Positions 20,058-30,720 of a DNA stretch of 64,000 nucleotides are shown here, one piece after another. The stretch comes from Spongilla lacustris (Eukaryota > Porifera > Demospongiae > Spongillida > Spongillidae): positions 12,337,150 to 12,401,149 of the forward strand of contig OX442417.1 in assembly GCA_949361645.1 (NCBI GenBank), given 5' to 3'. Each line of letters begins with the position of its first letter. Within the stretch, counting starts at the first letter, position 1. The notes under the pieces were generated by a model that was not told where the DNA came from, did no database searches, and was given only the letters and a program-made list of their open reading frames with translations. The position numbers were made by a program, and so were the translations under genes.

Positions 20058-20426
20058 GTAGGAGGGAGCTCACACACTCACGCATGTACGCACACACACA
20101 ATCTTATGCATACTGATCCCAGTCTTCGCACACGTTTTACCCTTTGGCTGGTCGCGAGTAATGGAATCCAAGAAGTCCGTGGCCGTCATGTCCAACAACT
20201 TCAGCTAGTATCGGTAAGCATGCACCATCCATGCCACATGGTGGAAATTGAATCAATCACGCTATCCCTTTCCGCGAGTTCAAAAATATTCCAGTCTTTT
20301 CACATTAGAGATGGAGTTTAGTTTGCAGGTGGCTTTCAATCGTACTTTGACTTCGTCTTGAACTAGAAACCATTCCGACAACTGAAAGCAGCCATTTTTA
20401 GCACGTTATTATCTATTAATATTATG
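20058..20426. other. SPPL2 intron up to element 4
   Basis: Contains a CA-rich stretch and a short open frame without known motifs. No further SPPL2 exon recognised before the retroelement insertion. Confidence 0.4.
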
Positions 20427-20592
20427 TGTTACGTGGGTCAACGGGCAACTTTAATAGTAACTTCACAACAAATGCACTTACAACATTGCCGTACTACGTA
20501 GCTAAGCAACTCCGCAGCTGTTCCTAATGAATATTATTACGCGGGCATTTCCGTGCGCAGGCGCAGCATATATACAGTACTACATTGTTACA
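20427..20592 (-). repeat. 3' LTR of element 4
   Basis: On the minus strand starts TGTAACAATGTAGTAC and ends CACGTAACA. It includes a GC-rich box (CCTGCGCACGGAAATG) and a TATATA run. Confidence 0.9.
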
Positions 20593-20611
20593 ATACTTTC
20601 CTCCTAGTTTC
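20593..20611 (-). promoter_or_regulatory. polypurine tract, element 4
   Basis: On the minus strand GAAACTAGGAGGAAAGTAT abuts the 3' LTR. Confidence 0.65.
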
Positions 20612-20629
20612 TTGCATCCTTGCAAGATC

Positions 20630-23600
20630 TTAGTGTTCAACATAAATCCCATAGCGATCAGGGGGTCTTCGATTTCTCTGGGGACGTGCCATTTGTACGT
20701 TGTCTGCGTCAGGCTCATCATCTGCATCTACACAGCATCCAGATTCTGCATGCACTGCATAATCTTCAAAAGCAAGATTTTCTTGGGGTTTTGACGGTCG
20801 AGACGCCTCATCTGTTTGCTTTGGAACTGGGTTAGCTCTGCGGTTTTGTCCTTTTCCTTCTTTAGGTAGGCCGTAACATCGTTTCAATCTATTACGATGG
20901 ACAACAACCGTTTTCGTGGAGCCCACTAGCTGGATGCGGTAATTTAATGCACCATTTATACGGTCAATCACAGTATAAGGTCCCCGCCAAAGAGAAGCCA
21001 GTTATTTGGTCCTTCCCTGTTTTACTGCAGGTACAAATAGCCACACCTGATCACCTACTGTGAACTTCTCTCCACTTACTCCCTTGTCATACTGCTTCTT
21101 GCTTCGATCATGAGCTGAAGCCAGCTGTTCCTTCACATCACTGAAGATCTTGCGGAGAGATTTGTTCAATGTCTCCACATACTGAGGTACCGTCGGCTCT
21201 CCCCCCTCTCCGTATTCCTGAACATTCAATTGACCGACGGCAATGTCAATTGGTAGAAGTGGAGAGCGTCCAAAGTTGACTCGAAATGGAGAGTAACCAC
21301 TAGACTCATCACTCATGGAAAGCCGTCCTATACGCGAACAGTGCCTTTGGGATATGACAATCCCAATCCCTTTGGTTTTCCGCTACCACTTTGGACAAAA
21401 TGGCTTCCTAGGTCCTGTTGAAGCGTTCCACCTGTCCATTTCCTTGAGGATGGTATGCTGTGGTTCTCGTCTTGTTGATTCCCAACCGTTTGCACAGAGC
21501 AAATATTACCTGGCTGTTCACGTTAGCACCTTGATCGCTGTGCAGTGAACGAGGCACACCATACCTGCACACAACTTCATCCATCAGTACAGATGCCAGA
21601 GTCTCTGAATCAGTCACTGCCAATGGAAAAGCTTCAACCCATTTACTGAACAGATCAGTAATAACTAAAATGTACTTATTCCCTTTAGTGGACAGAGGAA
21701 GAGGCCCCATTATGTCCCAACTTATCACATCAAATGGATAAGTACACTTGATCGATCCAAGAGGTGCCAGAGGATGAGGTTGAGGTGGATTACGCTTTTG
21801 ACATTGTTGACATTCTTGAACCCAATTCTGAATGTCCATCTCATATCCAGGCCAATAGAAGCGCTCCTTCACTTTCTCGGTTGTCCTCTGAACACCCAAA
21901 TGACCTGACTCATTGTGCAATTTCTCCAAAATGATCTTCACATGACTTTTAGGGACCACCAGCTGTGTACGCACTGCCTCTGAACATGATGCCCTAAACT
22001 TGCGGCACAGTAGCCCATCTGAAGAAATGTCTTTTTCAACCCTGGCACTGTACTAGAAGGAAAAGCAATCCCATTCTTCAAGGCTTCGATCACTTTACCC
22101 AATGCAGAGTCTTCTTCTTGTGCCTTCAGAAATGTATGAAGTGTATCCTCTGAGATGAGCTCTTCAATGGCAGCCACTGTGTCATCCCTTGATGGAATCC
22201 GCGACAAGGTGTCAGCATTTGTATGTAACCTTCCTGGCTTGTACTGGAATTCTAAGTTGAATTGCTGAAGGAAAAGCAGCCACCTTGTCAGGCGTCCTCC
22301 AACATCCTTAATCCCTTTGAGGCTTGTTAGAGGATTATGATCTGTGATCAACTTGCATGGAAAGCCATACACATAAGGATAAAATTCCTTCAATGAAGCA
22401 ACCACAGCCAATGCCTCTCTCTCTGTAGTTGAGTAATTCCTCTCTGCCTTCTGTAACTTCCGGCTCCAATACGCGATAACACGTTCTGTACCCACTTGAA
22501 CCTGGCTAAGAACAGCCCCGATTGCAGCATCAGATGCATCCGTATGGAGTAGGAATGGTTGCTTAAAATCAGGATATGCCAAAATGGGTGGTGAGACTAA
22601 TCTTGACTTCAACTCCTCAAAAGCATCCTGACTTGCTGAATTCCAAGAGAAAGACTTAGCGTTTTCTTTGCTCAGAAGTTTAAACAAGGGAGCAGCAATC
22701 TTTGAATAGTCCCTCACAAATCTTCTGTAGTAATTGCAGAGGCCCATAAACTGCTTGACTTCTTTTGCAATTGTTGGGACTGGATAGCTGACAACAACCT
22801 CAGTTTTGGCTGGATCTGGACAGATACCTTCCGCTGACACTACATGTCCCAGGTACTTGACAGCCTTCTGTACAAAGTGGCATTTCTCAGACCTAAGTTT
22901 CAACCCAGCATCTTGCAGCTTTAGAAAAACCCTTTCCAAACGATCCAAATGCTACTGAAAAGTAGAACTGAAAACATTAATGTCGTCAATGTAGATGAGA
23001 CATTGCTCCCCAGTAAGTCCAGCAAGGACACACTCCATAAGCCTTTGGAAAGTGGCGGGAGCATTTGTGAGTCCAAAAGGCATGACATTGAACTCAAAGA
23101 GACCCTTTTCTGTGGAGAATGCAGTTTTCTCTTTGTCACCCTCCTCTATCTCTACTTGCCAGTAGCCAGAAGCAAGATCTAGTGTTGTGAAAAGTGCTGA
23201 TCCTGCTAGCGACTCCAAAGTTACATCAATTCTTGGAAGCGGGTAAGCATCCTGATGTGTAGTAGCATTCAACTGTCGATAATCAATGCAGAACCGCCAT
23301 GAGCCATTCTTCTTTTTCACCATCACTACAGGAGATGACCAAGGGCTACTACTGGCTTGGATTACTCCTTTTGACAACATCTTTTCTACTTCTTCATTTA
23401 CATTCCTCTTCAAACTTTCAGGTTGGCGGCGCATAGGCTGTCTGATTGGGCGTCCAGAAGTAGTGATACTGTGCTTCACTACACTAGTTCTTCCCAGTTC
23501 TCCATTCTCTGAGACAAACAAATCACCAAACCTATCTAGAAGATTTCTCAATTTTTGTTTCTCCTTTTCTGAAACCTCCAGACGATCCAAATTCAGTTAC

Positions 23601-24908
23601 GCTCCAGCAGATTTGTTGTCACCAGAAACTGATGCTGCTACATTACTGTTTTCCAGTAGAAGTAAATCATTTTGTGCCACAAACTCACCCAACTGAACTC
23701 CTCCATACACCTTCACTGCACTAGGGCTCACGTTCATCACCTGCACCATGATGGAGCCACCAGATGACACATGACCTAAGGAGCGAGCCACACAAAGATG
23801 TTTTGGTAGTTTGACAGCAGGCTCTATCATTCCATCTAGTTCTGCTTGAGTACAGAACTCCTCCTTTAAAGTAGCAACAACCACACGTACGGAACGTCCC
23901 GGGATCTCTGTGTCCTCCAAAGCATGTACTGTGATGCTACTCTTGTTGTTGTTGGAGGTTTCTTCCTGAGTGGGGACCATAACCGACTCATTTCCCAAGT
24001 GAAGAGTGTTAGTCCCAAAGTCCATGACAGCCTTGTTGCTTCTAAGAAAGTCAACACCCAGTATGCACTCAAACGTTAAATCCTTAACAACTATAAACGT
24101 ATGAGCTGCTTGGAAAGTTCCCAGAGAGACGTCAATATTCACTTGACCCATCACTTTCAAAGGCAGGCATTCGCACCAATTGCCGTTTTGGAAGTAGCTG
24201 TCAACGAATTCCTGCTCCTATCGTCCAATGCATCATTCCGAATCACAGATAAAGCTGCGCCTGAGTCCAGTAGTATTTGCAAACATCTTTGTCCCACATT
24301 CCCACCAGCAAAAAGCAATGAATTCATAGTAGACGAATTACACCCAAAGATCAATGGCTGCTGTGTAGATTTGTGAACATTCTTTGGTTCCCAGGCCTCC
24401 CGCCGTTCACCTTTCCGGTAGGCCCGTTGAAGTTTAAAGGACAGTACCTTTTGATGTGTCCCTCCTCTCCGCATCGAAAACAGCACGTTCTTCCGCTTTT
24501 TCGCCAATGGTCGTTGCTTGCATAACGACGCCCCGCCTCTTGTTCCGTTACTCTCGTCTCTGCCTTCGTCTTGGAACTACCGGCAGCAACTGAGGATTGC
24601 ACCACGCTCTGCAACTGTGCCTCCATGTTTCCCAATCGCTCTGTCAATTCTTTCAGTGCTACTTTCAACCCTGTGTCGCAATCCTCCACGGAACTTACCT
24701 TAGCATGCAGCTCCATTGGTTTGGACTCAAACTCCAGTACAAGTTCAATTTCTCTAGCCGCCTCAATGGCATTTTCGAACGTGTCCGGCTTACCTCGTAA
24801 TAACAGCTGCGTGCTAATGGGAGTCTTTAGTCCCAACACGAACCGCTGCAAAAGAATGCCGGTGTCGTAGGCATGGTTGTCCCCCCCGCAAAATGTCCCC
24901 CCGGACAT
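20630..24908 (-). pseudogene. gag (3' part) and pol of element 4, broken
   Basis: Reading down the minus strand: Gag C-terminus with zinc knuckle CFRCGEEGHIKRYC, protease (LLDSGAALSV), reverse transcriptase with YIDD, RNase H with HTDASDAAIGAVL, integrase HHCC (SGHLG ... CQQC), catalytic Asp in WDIMGP, Asp in SDQGANVNS and Glu in QVERF, and a GPY segment. It is split by in-frame stops at 23597-23599 (TAA), 22952-22954 (TAG), 21408-21410 (TAG) and 21002-21004 (TAA), and by a frameshift at about 21975-22030. The element cannot make a complete Pol. Confidence 0.9.
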
Positions 24909-25083
24909 TCATGCCTAGGCACCGCTGTCCCCCGGACACTCGTTCCTAGGCACCATTGTCCCCCGGACAATTATGCCTAGGCATATATGTCCGCAGGGGA
25001 CATTTATGCCTAGGCATAATTGTCCTACCCTAGGCACCAGTGTCCCCCCATGGGGGGACACTGGTGCCTAGGATAGAATGTCC
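24863..25083. repeat. left subterminal palindrome array
   Basis: Six CCTAGG-centred palindromes (most as TGCCTAGGCA) alternate with TGTCCCCC/GGGGGACA palindromes at spacings of about 20-25 bp. The pattern resembles repeated transposase-binding sites. Confidence 0.75.
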
Positions 25084-26272
25084 TACACTTTAAATACAGG
25101 CCTGGAATGTACAAGCGTAAGTATAATACAACCAAATCGGATCGATATACATGCGTTAGTCGTTTTATACGTGCATGTATTAGCAAACGTCATGCATGCC
25201 ATGATATATCTTAATACATTTACATGCGTCTGCGTGCCCGCTCGGTTGTGTGCAGAGCAGCTAATTATTTATTACTAAAGGCTCTCATTTCAAGGAAAGG
25301 CATTCTTGTGTAAATGTTTACAAATGTAAATCGTATATATGAAAATTCGTGTGCATGCAAGTATCCGCGTGAGGTCATAAAATAATGATTGGTACCATGA
25401 TATCACAAAAAAAAAAAACATGCTTCATGTGTCAGACAGATATTTGCTGCATGCAGTGCAGAGCCATTTGCCTTGTAAACACCTTTGCCAACTGACTCTT
25501 GAACTTTGTACGATTTTTCTTTGCTGGAAGTAAGTGAACACCCAATATCAAAGTTACAGTCATGCTTCTATACATGGTGGTCGCATGCATATATCTATAC
25601 AACGATCAGGAGCATATCCATAGAGGTTTCCGTGTTACCTGAAACCCCCCCCCCCCCCCCCCCCCCCCCCAATAGAATAATATTTACAAAACTTAATTGA
25701 TACTAACCTTTCCTCCTCCCCCCACTTGTATTAATTTGGCCTACCCTCCCCTCTCCGCTCTTATTTGGCCTATCGCAAGAGTGCATGATCCCCCCCCCCC
25801 CTCCCCCCTCCCCCGCTCGTATTCGATTGACGTACAATGTTAATAGGTTTGAAATTCTGGATACGCGCCAGGCCTGACGATTTTCCTTGTGGTGAAGCGT
25901 GGCAAGCTATCATTATTCTTTCCTGCTCTTCTTTCGATTTGATCACTGTTGATCGCCACTCATATCTTGGAACAATTTGTAAATAAAGAGCGCCATTGTC
26001 AACTTTGTAATTTCAACGCGCTTTCGTCTAAAAGAACGTTTCTGATATTTTGAACATCCATGCAACTGGCCTGGATACCTTCCTTTTAACAAGAACTGAG
26101 TTCAAAACGATTTCGTCGTCCATGGTCAGAAACACTCGCTGTTCTAAAAGGAAACCTCCACGGACGCGTGCGAACATTAGTTTATACACGCATGAGGCAG
26201 AGCAGTTACGAGGATTGGAAGGCTAAGTGTTTGGTTGAACGTTTATGATAAACGAGAAAACGTGGAGGGGGG
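25084..26272. other. interior of the CCGG element, no gene
   Basis: AT-rich left part, poly-C runs (25645-25670 is 26 C; a C/T-rich stretch near 25791-25815), then unique sequence. No open frame with recognisable motifs. Confidence 0.5.
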
Positions 26273-26464
26273 CTAGTTGGGCGTAGCCCGACCGTACCTT
26301 CGCGTATTGGAATGTCGGGTATACCTGGATTTGTACCCATGCATCTAATAGCGCATGTGGGCTGTATGTGATAATAGTATAGCCCACATACGCTATCAGA
26401 TGTGTACAAATCCAGGTATAGGCTAGATACCCAATACGCGAAGGTCGGGCTATGGGCCAACTAG
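26273..26464. repeat. foldback (hairpin) element of about 190 bp
   Basis: Long inverted repeat: the left arm starts CTAGTTGGGCGTAGCCCGAC and the right arm ends GTCGGGCTATGGGCCAACTAG in complement. Arms are about 90 bp around a short loop near 26365-26374. The motifs TGGGCGTAGCC and CAATACGC recur at 27228-27290. It is probably a nested MITE. Confidence 0.75.
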
Positions 26465-26484
26465 AGGGGGGGGGGGGGGGGGTG

Positions 26485-26643
26485 GGGGACAGCTGTGCCT
26501 AGGAAAAAATGTCCGGCATGGGGGGACAATAATGCCTAGAGGGGACATTCATTCCTAGGCACCAGTGTCCAGGGGGACAGTCGTGCCTAGGCATGAATGT
26601 CCGGGGGGACACTTTTTCCAGGGGGACAGCCATGCCTCCGACA
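26485..26643. repeat. right subterminal palindrome array
   Basis: Mirror of the left array, with four CCTAGG-type cores and several TGTCC/GGACA palindromes. It ends GCCTCCGACA before CCGG. Confidence 0.7.
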
Positions 26644-26647
26644 CCGG

Positions 26648-27021
26648 AAGTACTGCGCTCTTCAGGATACGCTTGTTTGAACAATTTCTTCAACTGCATT
26701 GCGAATTCAGCGACTCTCTCCTTTTCAAGTTGTGAGCGTGCCATGAATAGCTTCCCGGCCTCTAGTGGCTCGTGACACAATCTTAGCCTCTTTGATCACC
26801 ATGCAGCTCTTCCTTTACGCATTTCACCGCCTTCTTCGTATCAGCTTCAAGCTCTATATAGCACTCAACTAGTTTGCCCCTCAGCAGCGTCGGCAAGATT
26901 AGTGCTTGTTTTTCCTGACTCCATTCTTTGGCAGCCGCAACCAACTCAAAACGAATCTATGATGATTCGAAATCCTCGCAAGCAATATCCGGAAGTGGAA
27001 TGTTCACTTTCTCAGCCATAT
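26648..27021 (-). pseudogene. gag N-terminal part of element 4
   Basis: Starts at ATG about 27019-27021 (MAEKVNIPLPDI) and contains stops and frame changes. The part adjoining the nested transposon reads LFMARSQLEKERVAEFAM, a typical Gag helix region. It is separated from the rest of gag by the CCGG element. Confidence 0.6.
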
Positions 27022-27030
27022 CGTATGACT

Positions 27031-27048
27031 ATCCCACTTCTGACACCA
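27031..27048 (-). promoter_or_regulatory. primer binding site (tRNA-Leu type), element 4
   Basis: On the minus strand TGGTGTCAGAAGTGGGAT lies three bases inside the 5' LTR. It matches the tRNA-Leu 3' end better than those of elements 1 and 2. Confidence 0.85.
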
Positions 27049-27051
27049 ATT

Positions 27052-27217
27052 TGTTACGTGGGTCAACGGGCAACTTTAATAGTAACTTCACAACAAATGC
27101 ACTTACAACATTGCCGTACTACGTAGCTAAGCAACTTCGCAGCTGTTCCTAATGAATATTATTACGCGGGCATTTCCGTGCGCAGGCGCAACATATATAC
27201 AGTACTACATTGTTACA
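27052..27217 (-). repeat. 5' LTR of element 4
   Basis: 166 bp, two visible substitutions from the other LTR (AACTTCGC versus AACTCCGC; GCAACATA versus GCAGCATA). Bounded by TATG. Confidence 0.9.
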
Positions 27218-27221
27218 TATG

Positions 27222-27423
27222 TATTATTTGGGCGTAGCCGGTCGGGCTACAAGTTATCCAGTTTGTTTCCAATACGCTTCTGATATCGCAGCCGTAACGC
27301 CGAAGAAATTTATAGCAATTGCGATACGCCAATTATATTAACCGGGCGTATATTACCCAATCGATTCACTGGTGTATTGTTTCCGAGATAAGGTGCGTCA
27401 CACCAGTGATGTAAATTCACTTG
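27222..27423. other. noncoding, related to the foldback element
   Basis: Contains GGGCGTAGCCGGTCGGGCTA and CCAATACGC, similar to the arms of the 26273-26464 foldback, so it is probably a decayed relative. No gene. Confidence 0.4.
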
Positions 27424-27743
27424 CAGTGGCGTATCCAGAGAGGGTGCTCCGGGTGCTTGAGCACCCCCCTCGGCCAAAATTGTAACCGTTAATTTATTAA
27501 CGATAACGTATTTGCTGTGCGCCAAACCTAAGCCCCCGCTTTTCGTATCGGACCTGAAGCGAACTGCACCCGGCCCCCCCCCCTCCCCCCCCACTTTTCG
27601 TATCGGATCTGAAGTGAACTGCACCCCCCCCCCCCCCCCTCCCCACTTTTCGTATCGGACCTGAAGCGAACTGCACCCCCCCACTTTTCGTATTGGACCT
27701 GACCTTAAGCACCCCCCTCGCTGAAATCCTGGATACGCCACTG
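27424..27743. mobile_element. MITE with CAGTGGCGTATCCAG ends
   Basis: Perfect 15-bp inverted ends (CAGTGGCGTATCCAG and its complement) and a possible 6-bp direct repeat CACTTG on both sides. The middle holds about four tandem copies of a unit of roughly 50 bp containing ACTTTTCGTATCGGACCTGA with C-runs (27535-27705). No coding capacity. The ends resemble those of hAT-type MITEs; assignment is tentative. Confidence 0.75.
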
Positions 27744-28408
27744 CACTTGCGTACTCATATACGATCATCATAGGCGTAACGCCAAGGTGCGACTTCCTTT
27801 GGCGTACAACGTCCGGTAGGAGTTAGCCGTGTATAAACATGCAGTGAGGACGCGCGGTACCGGACGGTAGCGTTCGTCTATTACCGTCCGAAAATACACA
27901 GGTAACGTCACTAAACGTCTCCGTGAAATTTACGTGGAAGTCCATCTTGATCGAAAGAGACGGGGCACCGTTGCAACCCGTCTCCGGATAGCGGTTTCGC
28001 TGTGCTCGTGCGTGGAAAAGCGTTTACCGTCCCTCAAATTGCCGAGCTTCTCCTCACGCGTACCTAGAGGTAGCTATGAGCAGCATCCAGAAGGAATCAT
28101 GCAGAACCTACGTTAGTAGTAGGCTTCATATACGATGATTTGACCCCATAAATTTGTATTTCACTTGCTTTGCTTGTTATTATAATTGTGTAATCTGACA
28201 TTATACAGTATGAGAGTGCTGAAATAGATTTACTTAGGGGCAAGCACATTGCCCCATCCAGCTGAAATTGAATTGAGCAGATTTATAATCTTGATAGTAA
28301 AGTACAGCACCAAATCAAATTTGCAGGCACAGTCAAGTAGCATGCAACTTGACTGTGCCTGCAAATTTGATGTGTGGGGTGTATGAATTATTAAGTATTA
28401 TACAACAT
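27744..28408. other. repeat-derived sequence, partly duplicated at 37.6 kb
   Basis: 28025-28165 matches 37610-37740 (AGCAGCATCCAGAAGGAATC, ACCTACGTTAGTAGTAGGCT). Both copies lie upstream of a fragment of the same non-LTR reverse transcriptase. An inverted pair around GCAAATTTGATG is at 28312-28372. No gene. Confidence 0.5.
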
Positions 28409-28774
28409 TGGCAAGCCTGCGGCTCTGGACCTATCCGTTGCTTCTCCGCTTAACCCACTTACCCTTCTGGAAGCGGGAGTGACGGCTGGTGCAGCAACTA
28501 AGGCTACCGAGGAGAGAAAGCTTAAAGCCAACACGGGCAAATGTGCTGATTTGGGTTGGGTATGTGTCCCGGTTGTTGCGGAGTCTTATGGGGCATGGGG
28601 TTTGACGGCTAGGGATTTCTCTTCTAAACTTGGGTCCCGTTTGGCTATACATCATTGGGAAAGTCAAAGTCAGTGGTCATCCATGAGCTGTACGGGAGGT
28701 TGAGCATGAATCTTGTCAGGGCCAATGCCACCGCGATCCTGTCCAGGTCCATACCTCCTCCTGAGCTTCAGTAG
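28409..28774 (+). pseudogene. 3'-end fragment of a non-LTR reverse transcriptase
   Basis: Encodes the C-terminal part homologous to residues of the full copy at 28864-30720: GKPAALDLSVASPLNP, LGWVCVPVVAESYGAWG, then after a frameshift near 28670 LVRANATAILSRS and a stop at 28772-28774. It is followed by a short AT-rich 3' UTR. 5'-truncated, as expected for target-primed retrotransposition. Confidence 0.75.
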
Positions 28775-28863
28775 GCTAGCAACTTGTTTTGTGCATATCA
28801 TGTGTCTGTGTCATGTTTGTACTGTATCAATCCAATATGAATTAAAAAATAATAGAACATTTT

Positions 28864-30720
28864 GAGGGGTACCAAACAGGAGTGGCATGCCCAGGGGGTT
28901 CTGAGATAACCATTCACGGACTCAGGGATTGTATTGAAAGGCACTGGGATGACGAAGATTTTGTCACCCTGAAAATTGATTTCCAGAATGCCTTCAATAT
29001 AGTCTCACGCCAGGCATTACTCGAAGAATGCCACACACACTTCCCAGAGTTACTACCATGGGCATCTTGGTGCTACGGACAACACCCAATGCTCTTTCAC
29101 CCCATGGGCACTATATCCTCCGAGACAGGTGTGCAGCAAGGGGACCCCTTGGGGCCCCTCTTCTTTTGCTTAGTCCTGCACAAGTTGGTAGCCACCATAG
29201 CATCAGACGAAGAGGCGTCCCATTTGTTGTACCACAAATGGTATATGGATGACGGGGTAGTAGCTGGCACAAGGAATGCAGTAGCCAGAGTGATTGCAAT
29301 TATTAATGAACAGGGTCCCCCCTTAGGCCTGTTCATCAAAGACCCAAAATGCGAGCTATTTAGTAAAGGCGATTTGAATTCCTTTCCAGTGCAGATGAAA
29401 AGGTCCAACACACCAAACTTGGTGCTTCTGGGTGCTCCAATCGGGGACCTGATTTTCTGCGCAAAATTCATCGCAAATCTTCGCTCCAAGAGCCGTGGTC
29501 TGCTTTCCAGGTTGCAGCAGATTGGTCCCAAGGACCCCCAGGTTGCATATTTATTGCTGCGCTTCTGTGGTAGCTTCTGCAAATTGGTACACCTGGCCAG
29601 ATCAACTCCTCCCTCCCTGGTGGCTGAAGCTCTAAGCTTATTTGACTCGGACATTCGGCGCTGCTTCACGGAATGTACTAGCGTGGATGTCTCAGACGTT
29701 GCCTGGCACCAGGCACAGCTGAGTCCTAGTAGAGGAGGCCTGGGTCTTCGCAGTCTTTACCACCATTCAAGTGCTTGCTTCATCGCGTCCATTAGCCAGT
29801 CAGGAATCGCCCTGGGAGCGAACCACCATTTGGAGCAGTCCATCGATGACCTCAACCATATCATTGGGGACTCCGATGCTGTAAGTGTCCAGGACATCCT
29901 TGATGCCCCACCACGCCAGAGGATCTTGTCATCCAAGATTGAGGACCAGCAGCTGAGGATGTTGTTTGACCTGGCGTCATCACCGGCACAGCATGCCCGT
30001 CTCCTCTCTGTGTCATCCCCCCATGCTTCAGCTTGGCTCTCAGTCATGCCCACACCCCAGCTCAACTTGCACCTGGAGCCGCCTGAATTCCAGGTGGCTC
30101 TTAAATGGTGGCTAGGATTGGACACCTCCCAAAACGCCCGTTGTTCCCTCGTTGTTCCTTCACATGCCTTAGATCCCCTGGGTCATCACGCTCTCACGTG
30201 TAAAAGTGGTGGGGATCTAATTGTAAGGCACAATGCTCTGCGCGACACATTTTGGGAATCTTGCAAGCTGGCATGTATCGGGGGTCAACTTGAAGCAGGC
30301 AGTAGCCTAGACGAAGAGGGTAGGCAAACTCGCCCAGCAGACATCCTGGTCCAGAACTGGGAGTTCGGCAAACCGGCAGCATTGGATTTCACTGTCACAT
30401 CACCGCTAAATCCCACTACTTTAAATGAAGCGAGTGTGACGGCTGGATCCGCTGCGTCGGCTGCTGAAGCCCGCAAACATGCCACCAACGATGCAAAATG
30501 CAACCGTTTGGGCTGGGTCTGCATCCCTTTAGCCGTGGAGACGTACGGGTGTTGGGGAGACGAAGCCATTAAGTGTCTTGACAGACTTGCTGCACGTATC
30601 GCTACTCGCACGGCTCGTTCCAAGTCTTCGGCTGCATCGGCTCTGTACGGAAGGCTCAGCATCGTCCTTGTGAGAGCCAATGCAAGGGCCATATTAGCTA
30701 GGTCATCCACAGTTTTTTGA
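28864..30720 (+). CDS. 5'-truncated non-LTR retrotransposon reverse transcriptase
   Basis: An open frame of about 615 codons that starts inside the reverse transcriptase domain (TGVACPGGSE), so the true 5' end is missing. It keeps the RT motifs KIDFQNAFN, GVQQGDPLGP and YMDD. It has a C-terminal region with C...HHALTC...RHN...D spacing and a PAD...D pattern, which I read as a restriction-like endonuclease domain of the R2/CRE type; that reading is moderately sure. The N-terminal DNA-binding part is absent. The frame is intact to the stop at 30718-30720, followed by a TAAATAAATAAATA tail. Fragments of relatives lie at 28409, 38467 and near 50720. Confidence 0.85.
   Translation, partial: EGYQTGVACPGGSEITIHGLRDCIERHWDDEDFVTLKIDFQNAFNIVSRQALLEECHTHFPELLPWASWCYGQHPMLFHPMGTISSETGVQQGDPLGPLFFCLVLHKLVATIASDEEASHLLYHKWYMDDGVVAGTRNAVARVIAIINEQGPPLGLFIKDPKCELFSKGDLNSFPVQMKRSNTPNLVLLGAPIGDLIFCAKFIANLRSKSRGLLSRLQQIGPKDPQVAYLLLRFCGSFCKLVHLARSTPPSLVAEALSLFDSDIRRCFTECTSVDVSDVAWHQAQLSPSRGGLGLRSLYHHSSACFIASISQSGIALGANHHLEQSIDDLNHIIGDSDAVSVQDILDAPPRQRILSSKIEDQQLRMLFDLASSPAQHARLLSVSSPHASAWLSVMPTPQLNLHLEPPEFQVALKWWLGLDTSQNARCSLVVPSHALDPLGHHALTCKSGGDLIVRHNALRDTFWESCKLACIGGQLEAGSSLDEEGRQTRPADILVQNWEFGKPAALDFTVTSPLNPTTLNEASVTAGSAASAAEARKHATNDAKCNRLGWVCIPLAVETYGCWGDEAIKCLDRLAARIATRTARSKSSAASALYGRLSIVLVRANARAILARSSTVF

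Larger units (their letters stand above)
24863..26643. mobile_element. transposon with CCGG target duplication and palindrome-array ends
   Basis: Inserted in gag of element 4. CCGG flanks it (24859-24862 and 26644-26647), and removing the insert plus one CCGG leaves gag in frame at that point. Ends are inverted repeats starting TGTCGTAGGCATGG on the left and the complement of TGTCGGAGGCATGGC on the right. Both ends continue as arrays that alternate two palindromes, TGCCTAGGCA and TGTCC-GGACA, over about 220 bp on the left and 160 bp on the right. No transposase frame is present. I do not recognise the superfamily. Confidence 0.75.
20427..27217 (-). mobile_element. decayed Ty3/Gypsy retrotransposon (element 4)
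   Basis: 6.79-kb element including a nested 1.78-kb transposon. LTRs are 166 bp each (20427-20592 and 27052-27217) with two visible differences, and the 4-bp target duplication TATG is at 20423-20426 and 27218-27221. Gag-pol is on the minus strand and carries several in-frame stops and at least one frameshift. It lies in what appears to be an intron of the SPPL2-like gene, antisense to it. Confidence 0.93.

Noticed and set aside
27310..27771. 153-codon Gly/Arg-rich minus-strand frame
   Set aside because: It spans the MITE and is produced by its C-rich tandem units.
29097..29669. 190-codon minus-strand frame
   Set aside because: It is antisense to the intact reverse transcriptase and has no motif.
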